Below are positions 53,116 to 64,000 of a DNA stretch of 64,000 bases, one piece after another; position 1 is the first letter of the stretch; each line of letters opens with the position of its first letter. The notes below the pieces were generated by a model. The model was not told where the DNA came from, did not search any database, and was given only the letters and a program-made list of their open reading frames with translations. A program made the translations under genes and the position numbers. Source of the DNA: Cheilinus undulatus (lineage: Eukaryota; Chordata; Actinopteri; Labriformes; Labridae); assembly GCF_018320785.1 (NCBI RefSeq), contig NC_054869.1:17742698-17806697 (forward strand), in the 5' to 3' direction.

Positions 53116-55289
53116 GGGTTAACTCCATTTTTAAGCACATGCATTTGAACACAATGTCATTGCAGTCCCTGTTGGCCCAATACTCTAAATCTTACCTTAT
53201 ATCTCACTTTAAAACATATCAATACTTCTTGAAAACTCAGTATATTGCCCAGCCCGACCTCGGTGGTTCTGCTGCCTCAGCTGAAGCCACCCAGGCCCTC
53301 AGAGAGGCCGTCGGTTGGCGTGGTTATTATTATTATGGAGGCGGAGCAGGAATGTCCTCTATTTCAACGCTCCAACCCTGCATTATGTCTAACTCAAGGC
53401 TGGTCTCTGCTAGTCCACACCACTGTGGCTAGCACCAGCTATGCAGAGGCCAGGAAGTGGTTACATGTGTGTGTGATGGCACACCCATCCACCCACACTC
53501 TCTCCCAGCATGCTGCAGTGCATGGCAAGGGCTGGGAGTCGGCCATTTGTTGTCGAGTAAAAGCTTTTAAGAGCTTTGAGGCTGTGGTTTGTTTGGTTTT
53601 TGGTGCTCTGCCCTTCTCCGCCCTGAAGATCCACATGTTCTCACCAGAAAGCATCCAAACTGAACATACAGTGGCTAAGGTGGAAAATATGGGTGTTACT
53701 TTTGCTCCATATATATTCACCCACCCATGACAGAAATTATGGTGGACCCGACTTGGATTTGGTTCATTAGAGAGAACATTTAACTTGTTTTCTGCATATT
53801 CTGATCAGCTATCAAGAATATTTGCTTGTGCTGGTAAAATCTGAGGCCTCCTGGTGTGATTTCTCCACAGTCTGAGATACTGAGAAGCTCTTATGTCTTC
53901 TCCAGATGCTCTGATGTATGGTTTTTAGTTTACAGCCTTTGCACTGTAAGCAGCCGCTCAGTGTGGCTTCTCTCTGTGTTTAATGTGGCCTGGCAGAAAA
54001 CTGTGATGCCTCTTTATGCAAGCATATGTTCGCCCCCCCACACACACACACAGGAGGGAGAGAGGACATATAGATCTTGCCAGGATGACACTTTTCCCAG
54101 CGAAGTAGGAAGTATCTCTCAGACCTGCTTAGAAAAGAGTGGTTTTCAAGGAATGCCAACCTCCCGAATTGCCCTCTCAAAGCAGCTCTGTGTACCCAGA
54201 GGACAATGAGCCGTCGCTGCACAGGAACCCCAAACTGAGCCCAAAGCTGGGGCATGAAATGCTGGGACAAGGGGCGACTTATGTGTAAGTGCCAAATTAC
54301 CAAATACAGCTCTATGACGAAGCTAAATCGTCCAAATTTAAGTCAGACTCCTCTGTAGAGCTCGATGTGTGTGTACCCTTGGAGCTTTCTGGCATGTTGA
54401 ACACTACAGGGGTGCAGGGGTAAATGCCAGGGAAAAGCTTACCCCTTCCTCTCAAACAAAGCTGAACCACTGGAGGTTTTCTGCTTGGAGGCCTTCTTGG
54501 TATGCAGAAGGATGTTTTAACTAGCAAATGTTTAACTTTTGCTTTATTACTGCATGTGTTTATCATTGTTGAGCTCCGTGAGTGAGCACAGCTGAAAAAT
54601 CGTTTAATCTCAATATCTCCAAGCTGTGAGGAAAAATTCAACCACTGTCCTGCTGTTACTCCCACAGTAATGAGACGACTGTTTGCCTAATAAGTTTGGT
54701 GAAAGTGAGAACAAAGCTGCATTGTTTAACTCAAGTATTTAATAAAGATTATTTCATTGAATTCTCACACACACACGCCTTTTATCTTCTTAGGAAATTA
54801 GATAAGGAAATATTGCAGTTTACTGGTAGACAACGGGCTGTTTGTGGGGAAATTTCCTGCGTCAAATGTAATTCACGTAATGCCCTTATTCTGACTCTGT
54901 GACGGTCCATTCCAGCCTCTGATTCCCAGAGACCTTCAGGAGCAACAGCCTAAAAATACACAGAGGATTGGCTCACTTGTTGTGGGGCCTCGAAAGCCTT
55001 GAAGCTGTTTTTTCCTTTTGTCTGACCCACACATAACATTAGTCTTATAGGTTTTGGATGTCTTATTCATCGATCCTTCCCTGGACCCCACTGCACACCC
55101 CAGGACAGCTCTGTACCTCACAGGCTTATCTTATCTGAGTCTCACTGACTGGACATGCAGGATTTAAGGCTTTGCTTTGGGAGAAGATAAGACAAGCGTC
55201 ATGAAGGTAAAGTTGATGTTTATGGGCTGCTTTTCCTTCAGTGTTTCTTATTTGTTTCTCCTTCGCAGTGTTCTGATGCTTTACAGCCA
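53116..55289. other. Stretch without recognised genes
   Basis: No exon with family resemblance or transposon end was recognised. A short CA run occurs near 54040-54052. Confidence 0.35.
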
Positions 55290-56920
55290 CAGTGCATTCA
55301 GAAAGAACTCAGACCCCCTTAACATTTTTTTTGATTTTGTCATGTTCCAGCCTGATTCTACAATCGATTACACTTTACTTTCATTAAAGTCCCTGTACAG
55401 TGATGAAAAAAAATCTTTATTTTTGGTTTGTTGTGTGACAGGCCACTGTGTTAGGAACCACAGGGCAAAATTTGAGTCATGTTAAACATCTCAAAGTTTA
55501 TGAAATTAAGCTTCAAAATCAAAAAATGAGCGTAAAATCTGCCATGCCATGCCCACTCACAAGAAATATGATCCTCTCAAATAAAACAAAAAGCTTCTGA
55601 TCAGAGTGCAGCTGTCTGGCTCTGTGCCAGAGCAGAGAGACAGACATTGGGGATTAAAGTTACTGTTTTCTGGCACAAATCTCTGTTAATGTTTAATGAC
55701 CCATGAGAAATATCACCTTCACATGAGTATTCTAACCATTTGCAAAAACATTTGAAATTTAGCGCAGGTTCCTCCCATTTCTTTTGATTCTTTCTTAGAT
55801 GTTTCTACACCTTGATTGGAGCCTGGATTAATTCTCAAATGGACTAAGTCTGGCCCAACCAAGACTCCTCCAAGAGCTAACAGCCGAGCCACACTGAGAA
55901 ACTGGGGCTGAAGGGCATTAGTCAGAGAGGTGACCAAGACCCTGATGGTCACTGACTGCTCCAGAGATCCTGTGAGGGGATGGGACAAAGTTCCAGGAAG
56001 ACAACCATCACTGCAGCCCTCCACCGATTTGGGATTTATGGCAGAGTAGCTAGACGGAAGCCTCTTTTCAGTGCAGAACACATGGTTTGAAAAAAGCATC
56101 TGAAGGACTCTCAGTGGACTCTGCGATAAACAAGATTCTCTGGTCTGATGAAACCAAGATTGAACAGTTTGGCCTCAATTCTAAACGTCATGTCTGGAGG
56201 TAACGAGATTCTACTTATCACCTGCCCAATACCTTCCCAACAGTGAGGCATGGTGGTTTCAGCATCATGCTGTGGGGGTGTTTTTCAGCAGCAGTGTTAG
56301 GGTGAGACTGATCAGGTTTGAGGAAAAGCTGAGTGGAGCAAAATGCAGAGATATGCTTGATGAAAACCTGTTCCACAGCCTTCAAGACCTCAGACTGGGC
56401 TGAAGGTTCACCTTCCAACATGACAGTGACCCTAATCACACAGCCAAGACAACACTGGAGTGGCTTAGGGACAATGCTGAACGACCTAGAGTTGCCCAGC
56501 CAGAGCCCTGACTTGAACTCTATTGAACATCTCTGAAGAGATCTGAAAACGGCTGTCAGACGACGATCCCCATCCAAATGACTGAGCTTGAGAAGATCAG
56601 CAAAGAAGAATGGCAGAAAATCCCCCAATCCAGGTGTGCAAAGGTTGTTGGGTCATATTCAAAAAGACTTGAGGCTGTAATTGCTGCAAAAGGTGCTTCA
56701 ACTAAGTACTGACTAAAGGGTCTAAATATTTATGTCAGTGTGATATTTCAGTTTTTTTCTTTTGTTAAAAAAAAAATCTTCAACTCAGTTTTCACTTTGA
56801 CATTATGGGGTACTGAGTGTAGATGAATGAAAAAAATGAATGTAAACAACTGTGGCATCAGGCTGCATCATAAAATTGAAAAAAGTGAAGGGGGTCTGAA
56901 TATTTTCTGAATGCACTGCA
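55290..56920 (+). mobile_element. Full-length but decayed Tc1/mariner element (GTGCATTCAG family)
   Basis: The left end ACAGTGCATTCAGAAAGAAC and right end GGGGTCTGAATATTTTCTGAATGCACTG are inverted. The transposase is traceable through the usual regions: NKILWSDETKIEQFG near 56132, [13 protein letters not shown] at 56246, FQHDSDPNHTAK near 56413 and SQSPDLNSIEHL at 56497-56536. It is interrupted by stops and frame changes. At 1.63 kb it has the family's normal length. It is related to the copy in smn1 intron 4. Confidence 0.87.
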
Positions 56921-59109
56921 TAGTTGCATCGAGTAAGTGGTTGATAAAGAGAAACACCAATGCAAACTGCTGCTATATTATTCTGATCCATTTATAAGCA
57001 AAAACACGAATTTAATCGCTCCATGTTCCAATGTAAAATTCTATGTATAAAATAGTTTATTGGCATAGATGCAATGGAGTTACAATCACAATAAAAAGAA
57101 TAGGAAAGTAAGATAAGATCGATTGTTATTGATCCAAATAACAGTTCTTGAGAAGGAAATCAGGGAGAGAGAATGGAGAATAACATGTGGGACAGGAGCC
57201 ACAGAATGGACCAGAGGACCACAGCTTCTAGATGGGACTTCACCTATCCAATTAGCCATTACTACCCCATTTTTATTATTATTATTTAGAGTCTTTGTAA
57301 AAATGTGATAGACTTATTTATTATACACTGGTAAAAAATATATCTAGCTTAACCACTAATGACAACAATAAATAGCTGCAGCTCTTCATTCACTTTTCTA
57401 TTTCCAGTCCTCTGTTCTCTAAATAGACTCAGAGTTGACTTCCTCAGCGTGAGGCTCATACATGTTTTCAGTCAGAAGGCCTTGGCATGCATTCTGCGGC
57501 CTCTCTGTGTCTCTATGTGTGGCAGCTGGTGTCAGGGAGCAGTTTAACAGCTGAGGGTCTGTTGCTGATGTTACAAGTGAACCCCACCCAACCACACACA
57601 TACACATAGTACATTTTCTACACATTACATGAGTTCACACCAAACAAGGCGCTAACAGAGAGAGCAAAGATAGATAACATGTATGCACTCGCACACAGGA
57701 AGTGAGTCACACACACACACACACACCGTGAATGCGTCGACCTCCTCTGCTGTTCTGCTGTGAATGAAAACTGCTGTTTTAAACTCTTCATTAGTCATTC
57801 ATGATAACTGCATCTGTCAGCCTTTTCACACACACACACCTTCAGACAATGATTAAGCAACAGCTTCTACTTGACTAAGGTCCATTGCGCACTCTGGGAC
57901 ATAGACGGGCTTTGTTCACACACTGTTCGTTGGCCCAAGTGAGGCTGTCGCTGGCACTGAGTCGGTTAATAGACAGGTGGAGATAGATGGAAGTGGTGTA
58001 GTCACTGGATACTTTCCCACAGTGTCCCCCAGATGGATGACTTCCCTTACGCGTCATCAAACCTGTCTCATACTTTTACTACATAGACGTCAGAGTGTTG
58101 GGAAAGGTTCCTGACTCAGAATAACCCTGAACTATCATTGCCCTACTTTTCATAATACTGGATAGCATTAGATTTGAAGGATTAAGTCTCATTCACAACC
58201 CAAAAAATTAAAGTTAATCAGCCCTCACAGTACATTTGACCTACCTACAAAATTTAGCATGTAAATTTATCATTTTAAGCTCTTCAAAAAAAAAATCCTT
58301 GAGATTTAATGCAAATTTAATGCAAACCTAACAAGTTCCAAACATTTAATTGATTGTTAGATTTTAAGTACTGTATATTCTTTGCCTTTTTACAAACTCC
58401 TCCTAGGTAGTTAATTTGATGTTAAGGTTGTATGCTTAAATCTTTAAAGAAATTGCAGATATTCAGTCATTATTTTGATCAAAAGCTGCGGCCAGAAAAG
58501 TGAAGACTGTCTAAGTTTGTACAAACTGAAGCACTGCGTAGGACTCTTTTCTTCATCCCACTCCGACCCACTCCCACTGGATTTCTGACCTGTACTGCCC
58601 GCTCCCGCAGCACATGCCATCCAATCCCACCAGCTTCCTGCACGGATTACAACAATTCATGTTGACTAGTTAAAAAAACAGACAGTGCGTTTGATTCAAA
58701 GCAACATTGATATGTTCACTTAAGAATCACCCTGATTAAGTTTTTAGGAAACCCTAAACATCCACATCCTTGTCATGAAAGGTGCCACAAAAAATGATAA
58801 AAAATAAAAAAAGGATAAAAAAATGCAGCTGGGAGTCCCAGATTGATTTAACACAGTTATGGTTTAATGATAGCAATGTCAAAGTTATATTTACCAATAT
58901 TTACACATCATTTATCATCATTTATTTTAAGTCATACAAAGATGAAATTGTTTCCTGTTGTCTGGAAAGTTTGTGTGTCATAAACTGCAGCACACTTCCA
59001 TCAGCTCTCTCTTACTCTATTTCTGCCATACTGTTACCAACCTCGTCATTAGATGTTGAATGTGACATCATTCCCAGCTCCATCATCTGATTTCTCTGCA
59101 CAACATTTT
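56921..59109. other. Stretch without recognised genes
   Basis: Only CA microsatellites and an AT-rich background were noted; no supported exon. Confidence 0.35.
57700..57728. repeat. CA microsatellite
   Basis: An ACACACAC run following GAGTC. A second short run lies at 57826-57839. Confidence 0.8.
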
Positions 59110-59430
59110 GGGATTTTATAGAAAATCTGAGCACATTTATGATGTTTTTAATGGTTCCACTTTTGAACTGTCAACCCAAATCAACACACAGAGACATGCC
59201 ACCATTAACCTTAATTTTTTCTCTGTTAAACTGAAGAAAGTTATGGTGCATCTACTTGTTAATTTGCTCAATGCATGTACCCAGCACTTTTATGGGGCCA
59301 TGGTCACTTGGGGACATTGAAATGTAAAGCTGTATGTCATCTGCATAGCTATGTTATTAAACTTTGTTGTTTTCTATGATCTGAGCAAGTGGAAGCATGT
59401 AGATGTTAAACAGAAGTCGGCATGCAATTT
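59110..59430 (-). mobile_element. LINE reverse-transcriptase fragment
   Basis: On the minus strand, about 59425 down to 59170 reads LLFNIYMLPLAQIIENN and then SYADDIQLYISMSPSDHGPI, followed by HHNFLQFN. This is the YADD catalytic core and flanking region of a non-LTR reverse transcriptase with the YADD motif intact. The frame is shifted once before SYADD and stops soon after. It is a different family from the fragment at 13400-14400. Confidence 0.7.
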
Positions 59431-60984
59431 TTTTCTGTTTGGATTTGAATTAACCTGTCAACACAAAATAGTCCCTGCACCATATCAGGTTAAAAATTCT
59501 GGTATCAGAACACCTCTAGTCTGACCTGTTCAGGCTTTATTGACATACAGGAGTGAAAAAAGAGAAAACTTTCTACAACAGTATGAATGGGACTGAGCCT
59601 GTGAAAGAAAAGAAAAGATTAGTGCTAAAATGATGTAACACAACTGCAAGATTTGTTGTTTTTCCACTCACAAGAAAAGGAAAATGCTAACCATTAAGCA
59701 GTAGAATGTAGGTGAATCATCAACCTGACTCTCTGAGCTATCACGTAAGGCCCTTCACTGTTTCTCTCTGCCTCTCCTCTATAAACACCTCCCTCACCCA
59801 GGAGAGCCACATTATGTGGGCCACATCACCTCTCTAGGGCTCAGCTCCCCTGATACAGCAGCAGAGTTTCTTCTTCTTATGTACTGAACCACTAACCCAT
59901 TTTGCTGATCCAGATCACATAAAGGAGCAGGTCCCTCTTTGTCTTTCTCCACACAGCTGTTTATGTCCCTTTATTTCTCAATATTGCATTTCCGTTCTAT
60001 TCTTGTCCACAGAACATGACTGCCTCATACCAAAGGTATCCTTCCTGTGAACATAAGACCCCCACTGTGTACTGCTCTGTTAAACATTGCCAAAAGCACA
60101 CGCATGGACACACACAGATTCCAGTGTGCTGTTTCGTTTACAGTTTGGGACTCTTGTTGTCAGCCCACGTTGACTTATCACAGGGGGCTTTGAAACATGA
60201 GAGGCTTCATGTCTGAGAGGAAGAACACAATCCTTTTAAAAACAACGACACTCTGGGCAGAAGTAGTTGCAAATATTTGCAATTGTGTAACCATGCAAAC
60301 CCTACGGGAATCACCAGAACAAAGAAGGGTTTAAACCATCATTGAACATTTCTGAAATGTTGCAGGATAACACACAGAACAGATATCTGGGTTTTAAATA
60401 TTTTGTGTTTGGAAGCTTAGGATGTAATGATATACTCAACTCATGATACAGTATGAAGTATGACTGTATCTTTTAGGGGTTGTTAGTGTAGGAAACCAGG
60501 GAGAGAGGGAGAGTGGGGAATGACATGCAAGAAAAGAGCCACAGGTCAGATTCAAACCTGCACTACCTGCTTGGAAGATCAGCTTCCATACATCATGTGC
60601 AAACTATCTGCAGGGTCATACTTGTCAACCATTGTCATAGACATATGCTAATTCATGGCAATTTATGGTTTGTTTATTTTATTTAAATTCTGTGATTATA
60701 CAAAAACAGGAAATCATTTTTCTTGACAAATATGAGGAACTGATTTGTATTTTGAGGTTGTATAGTTCTGTAAAAAAATGCATTTTTTAAAATAAAAGTT
60801 ATACTGTTCATGCTTGCTGTTAAGACCCCCTTCAAACTTTGTTTAAAATAAAATAAGTTTTTTAAATAAAGTCTAAATCAAATATTTATAACACAAATTA
60901 GGAAAATATCTAGATAAATGTAGTTGCAGGCAGGTTCCAAAAAAAGCATTGCATTTTAAACTCACGTGCCACTTTATTCAATAC
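59431..60984. other. Stretch without recognised genes
   Basis: No exon was recognised. GTGCCACTTTATTCAATACA near 60967 resembles the outer end of the Tc1 family at 62140-62735. Confidence 0.35.
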
Positions 60985-61345
60985 AGTCTGGATGCTGACT
61001 GTTCATTTCTGACGCTGTGTATGTCATTAGGAAATACACGCTTAAACTTTCTAAACAAAATCGGATCAAACTTCCATCTAAGGTTAGCCGAGTAAACAGT
61101 CTGTTTGCATGAAAAATGCTCGTCCACGAAAACATTCTAATGCAGCAAGAAAAAATTATGCAGCTCCATTAACTGTGTAAGCTATGTAGATAACTGAGCT
61201 ACATAGCTAATGGAGCTATGTAGCCAATGTAGCTAAAGCTAAGCTCACAAAACAGCAACATAAGCTATGTTATCTAAGTAGCTAAGTACACTTCAGCTAC
61301 GTTTTTTAAAGCTCACGTTGCTAAAGCAAACTTAGCTTTTTTGTT
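60985..61345 (-). mobile_element. Copy 3 of the AGCTAA-rich dispersed element, inverted
   Basis: It begins AGTCTGGATGCTGACTGTTC, matching the complement of the right end of the copy at 15945. It continues with ACACGCTTAAACTTTCTAAAC and AGACTGTTT-type blocks (also complemented in copy 2), then GCTATGTAGATAACTGAGCT-like AGCTA-rich sequence. The far end is not found. Confidence 0.5.
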
Positions 61346-62139
61346 TTTTTGTTCCAATAAATTTAATGCCACTAAAAACACGAGTGTGCTACACATCCTC
61401 AAAGATTTAGGAAAGACACATAAAGTGCAATGCTTCTTTACATTTAAACGGACTGATTTCAGTATCTACTTTACAGCCTGATATAAACAGCTGAAGTTAT
61501 TCTAAAACGACTGTGTCCTCTACTTTTCTTTTTAAATTTAGATTTGTCCTCAATTATACATCCATTGAATGAATAATCCTTAAAAGACACTACAAACTAT
61601 GAAAATAAACATTTTCTATTGACAGATTGGCAGATGCTTTAAAAGTTTATTATCAGTTTCGGCAGATATGAACATTTCTTCCACTTTTAACAACCAATAT
61701 ACTGGCCTTACATACTGGCCTATACCAACTGTAAATATCAGCTGTACATATGAGAACATTTGTGTTGTTTTGGCTGGACCGACAGACCTGTGTCGGCTTG
61801 CTTTCTTTATCTTTTGTTGAGTTGCTGCAGTGTCAGAATTTCCCCTCTGGGGATCAATAAAGCCTTATCTTTTCCTTTTTTATCTTATTTTATCTTATCT
61901 TTTCTAAGCCTTTTTTTTTCACATTCCTTTAAATCTAAAGTGTGTCTTTAGGACTGACGTTTAAGGTCAGAACTCAAAACATCTGTTTTGATATTACTTT
62001 CAGCTAAAATGACTTTGTAGATATTGGCACTTCTGATAAAGGCAAATTCATGTTCCATTTATCATAAGCTTGACTTTATTTGTCATTCCATCTATGGTTA
62101 TGTAACATACACACAGAAGGACGAAATGTAATTTCTCAG

Positions 62140-62735
62140 GACCAGTGTGATGGATGCTGGTCTGAGTATTTTAGAAACTGCAGATCTTAAAATTGAAAAA
62201 TAGAAGATTGTAAAAATGTTTGTCCGATGAGTTTCAGTTTCTGCTACATTCATATGGTAGCATCAGAATTTGGCGTAAACAACACAAAGCACCCTGCCTT
62301 GTATCGATGACTCAGGCTGGTGATTCTCGGATACTTTCTTGGCTTGTTTGTGGCCTTTAGTACCGACTGGGTATCGTTCAAACACCACAGCATACCCGAG
62401 TGTTGTTGCTGTCCATGTCCTTTATGACCACACTGTACCATCTTCTGATGGCTACCAGACTGGTCTATTGAGGATTAACATGAGTCCAGTGTACTCGAAT
62501 GGCCTCCACAGTCTCCAATCCACACCTTTGGGATGTGGTGGAACAGGATGTGACATCATGGACGTGCAGCTGACAAATCACCTGTGTGATGCTATCATGT
62601 CAGTACGGACCAAAGTTTCTGTTAAATTAATGCATCAAAGAAATAAGGCACTTCTTTTGCCTAAACGGGGTCAAAGCTAGTAGAAGCAAGGTTTACCTAA
62701 TTTCATAAGTGGCCAATGAGTGAGTGTTTTCACAT
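62140..62735 (+). mobile_element. Tc1-like element remnant, internally deleted
   Basis: The block from GGTCTGAGTATTTTAGAAAC through GTCAGAATTTGGCGTAAACAAC-type sequence to TGTACTCGAATGGCCTCCAC and TTTGGGATGTGGTGGAACAG, ending near ACCTAATTTCATAAGTGGCC, is the coding half and right end of a common fish Tc1-like family. The frame is broken many times. Family identity is from memory of the consensus. Confidence 0.65.
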
Positions 62736-64000
62736 CCTTAAAGGAGGAATTATCCCACACAGGTAGAGAGAAATTCACTCTTTGCTCACTGTATCAATCT
62801 CTCTGTGCTCTACGTTTAACCCTCGACACAGGGACGAGCCATTAACCCTCAAATCCACACAGTCATTAAGGCTCAAGAACACGGGCACATCTCTGTCAGC
62901 CCTCTGAGCTGCGTCGTTTCTACTCTTCCTCTTTTGTGTTGCCGGTCGAAGAGGCTTTTTATCTGCTGCTCCTACTCACATAACTACCGTACTTTATTGT
63001 GAAATAGACAGAGTCAGAGCCTCTCTTTCACACAGAGGAATGCACTCAGAGAGGAATCAATACTGTGAAATGTGTAAAGGTGTGTGTTGTGCATGCCTGC
63101 TCCTGCACTGATTGTACTATTGTTTCCATTTTTTGTAACCACGCTGAGTTACAAAGCGATGAGTTCAAGCCAGTCGCCCCGCTGTGAACTGTGTGTAATA
63201 ATCTGCGACTGTAGCTGTGTGGTTGATGGATGAATTACACTGCAGCTTTGCCCTCATACTGTTAAAAACGCTCTTTTGATACCAGATAATTTAGTGCAGG
63301 AGAGAGGCTAAATTCCTGTGTTGCAGGTGTGACCGGGATTCAGTGCGTGAATTTGTGTTGAGGAGAGGTTAAAAGTGCGAAACTGCCAATGATGCTGCTC
63401 TATTTTCTGATGATGCCAAGCAGGTGTTTCACTTTACGGGAGCAGATGGGTCTATTATGCATGTCTGCCTCCCCCTGCATGCTGCATGGTGTACCAGTCC
63501 CTGCCAGCATGCCTGTGTTTTAATGTGTTTGTTTACTGGGCTCAGCAGCAGACGGTGTGCTGTCAGATCAGGTCGTATTGTCGTGTTGTTGCTGCTGTCT
63601 CAGCAATTCTTGGTGTAGTGCTACTTTTCCATTCTGGCCTTACTTCTAAGAACAGAAAGTGATCCATTTGATTAAATGTTCACTAATGGTGAATTTGACC
63701 GGTGTTGGTGGTACAAAAGAGGCTTTGGATGAATCCACAAGCATATAACTAAAAAATTTGCATCAAAAACAGACTCAGCACCCTAACCCTGAAAGTGGTT
63801 GAACACAGCCATGCATATTCAAGAACAGTCATGTGCAGACAAGGCCGCCTATAAGGGGGGATGAAGGGGAGAGCTTTCTGGGGCCCAGCCAAACTGGGGG
63901 CCCATGGAGTCAACAAAGTCATGGTCAATTGTAAATTGAACCAGTCATATCCATATTTAACCTGAATAATAACCACTCTTATCAAAAAAACAAATATATT
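62736..64000. other. Stretch without recognised genes to the window end
   Basis: No supported exon, RNA gene or transposon end was recognised. Confidence 0.35.

Noticed and set aside
53245-53730. 161-codon frame
   Set aside because: It follows a Tc1 remnant, has no recognisable motif, and overlaps open frames in other phases.
62339-62680. 113-codon frame that could pass for a small gene
   Set aside because: It reads across a decayed Tc1-like element; words such as TTTGGGATGTGGTGGAACAG identify it as transposon DNA.

Overview
The window looks like nuclear DNA of a ray-finned fish, probably a spiny-rayed teleost. The evidence is vertebrate genes split into short exons with GT-AG introns, an AT-rich background, and at least ten decayed Tc1/mariner copies together with hAT-like and piggyBac-like elements and fragments of LINEs of the kinds common in fish. 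Nothing bacterial, viral or CRISPR-like was seen.

Three genes can be assembled exon by exon with intact reading frames. (1) A leucine-zipper putative tumour suppressor gene, best matched to lzts1, lies on the plus strand (coding 3180-11838; 8 coding exons, 659 residues). (2) ift25 (hspb11), a subunit of the intraflagellar transport B complex, lies on the minus strand (coding 23271 down to 19885; 5 exons, 128 residues). (3) smn1, survival motor neuron, lies on the plus strand (coding 23547-33936; 8 exons, 285 residues; polyadenylation signal at 34122). ift25 and smn1 are head to head, with only 275 bases between their start codons. That gap and the ift25 leader hold a CCAAT box and three CRE-like sites, so they probably share a promoter. 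lzts1 and ift25 converge tail to tail across about 8 kb of repeat-bearing spacer.

A fourth transcription unit may start near 42.2-42.7 kb. A GC-richer block there ends in a 37-codon open first exon (42610-42720) followed by a GT donor. I do not recognise the protein and found no second exon; the remaining 21 kb may be its first intron.

Most of the rest is mobile-element debris. The Tc1-like copies lie at about 475-1645, 6948-7977, 21871-22315, 26573-28087, 30039-31342, 31522-33147, 37642-38555, 52530-53115, 55290-56920 and 62140-62735. One of them (31522-33147) keeps both terminal repeats and 274 intact codons of transposase before a small deletion. Other elements are a BED-finger hAT remnant (46851-47838), a TTAA-flanked piggyBac-like non-autonomous element (48181-49164), several short elements with terminal inverted repeats, and two LINE reverse-transcriptase fragments (13400-14400 and 59110-59430, both minus). 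The least familiar pattern is a dispersed 0.9-kb family with the terminus GTCTGGCTGCAGACC and an AGCTAA-rich interior. It is present three times (about 3844-4690, 15945-16826 and, inverted, 60985-61345), and the first copy carries an 81/217-base higher-order tandem array. I found no evidence of an unknown multi-gene system.
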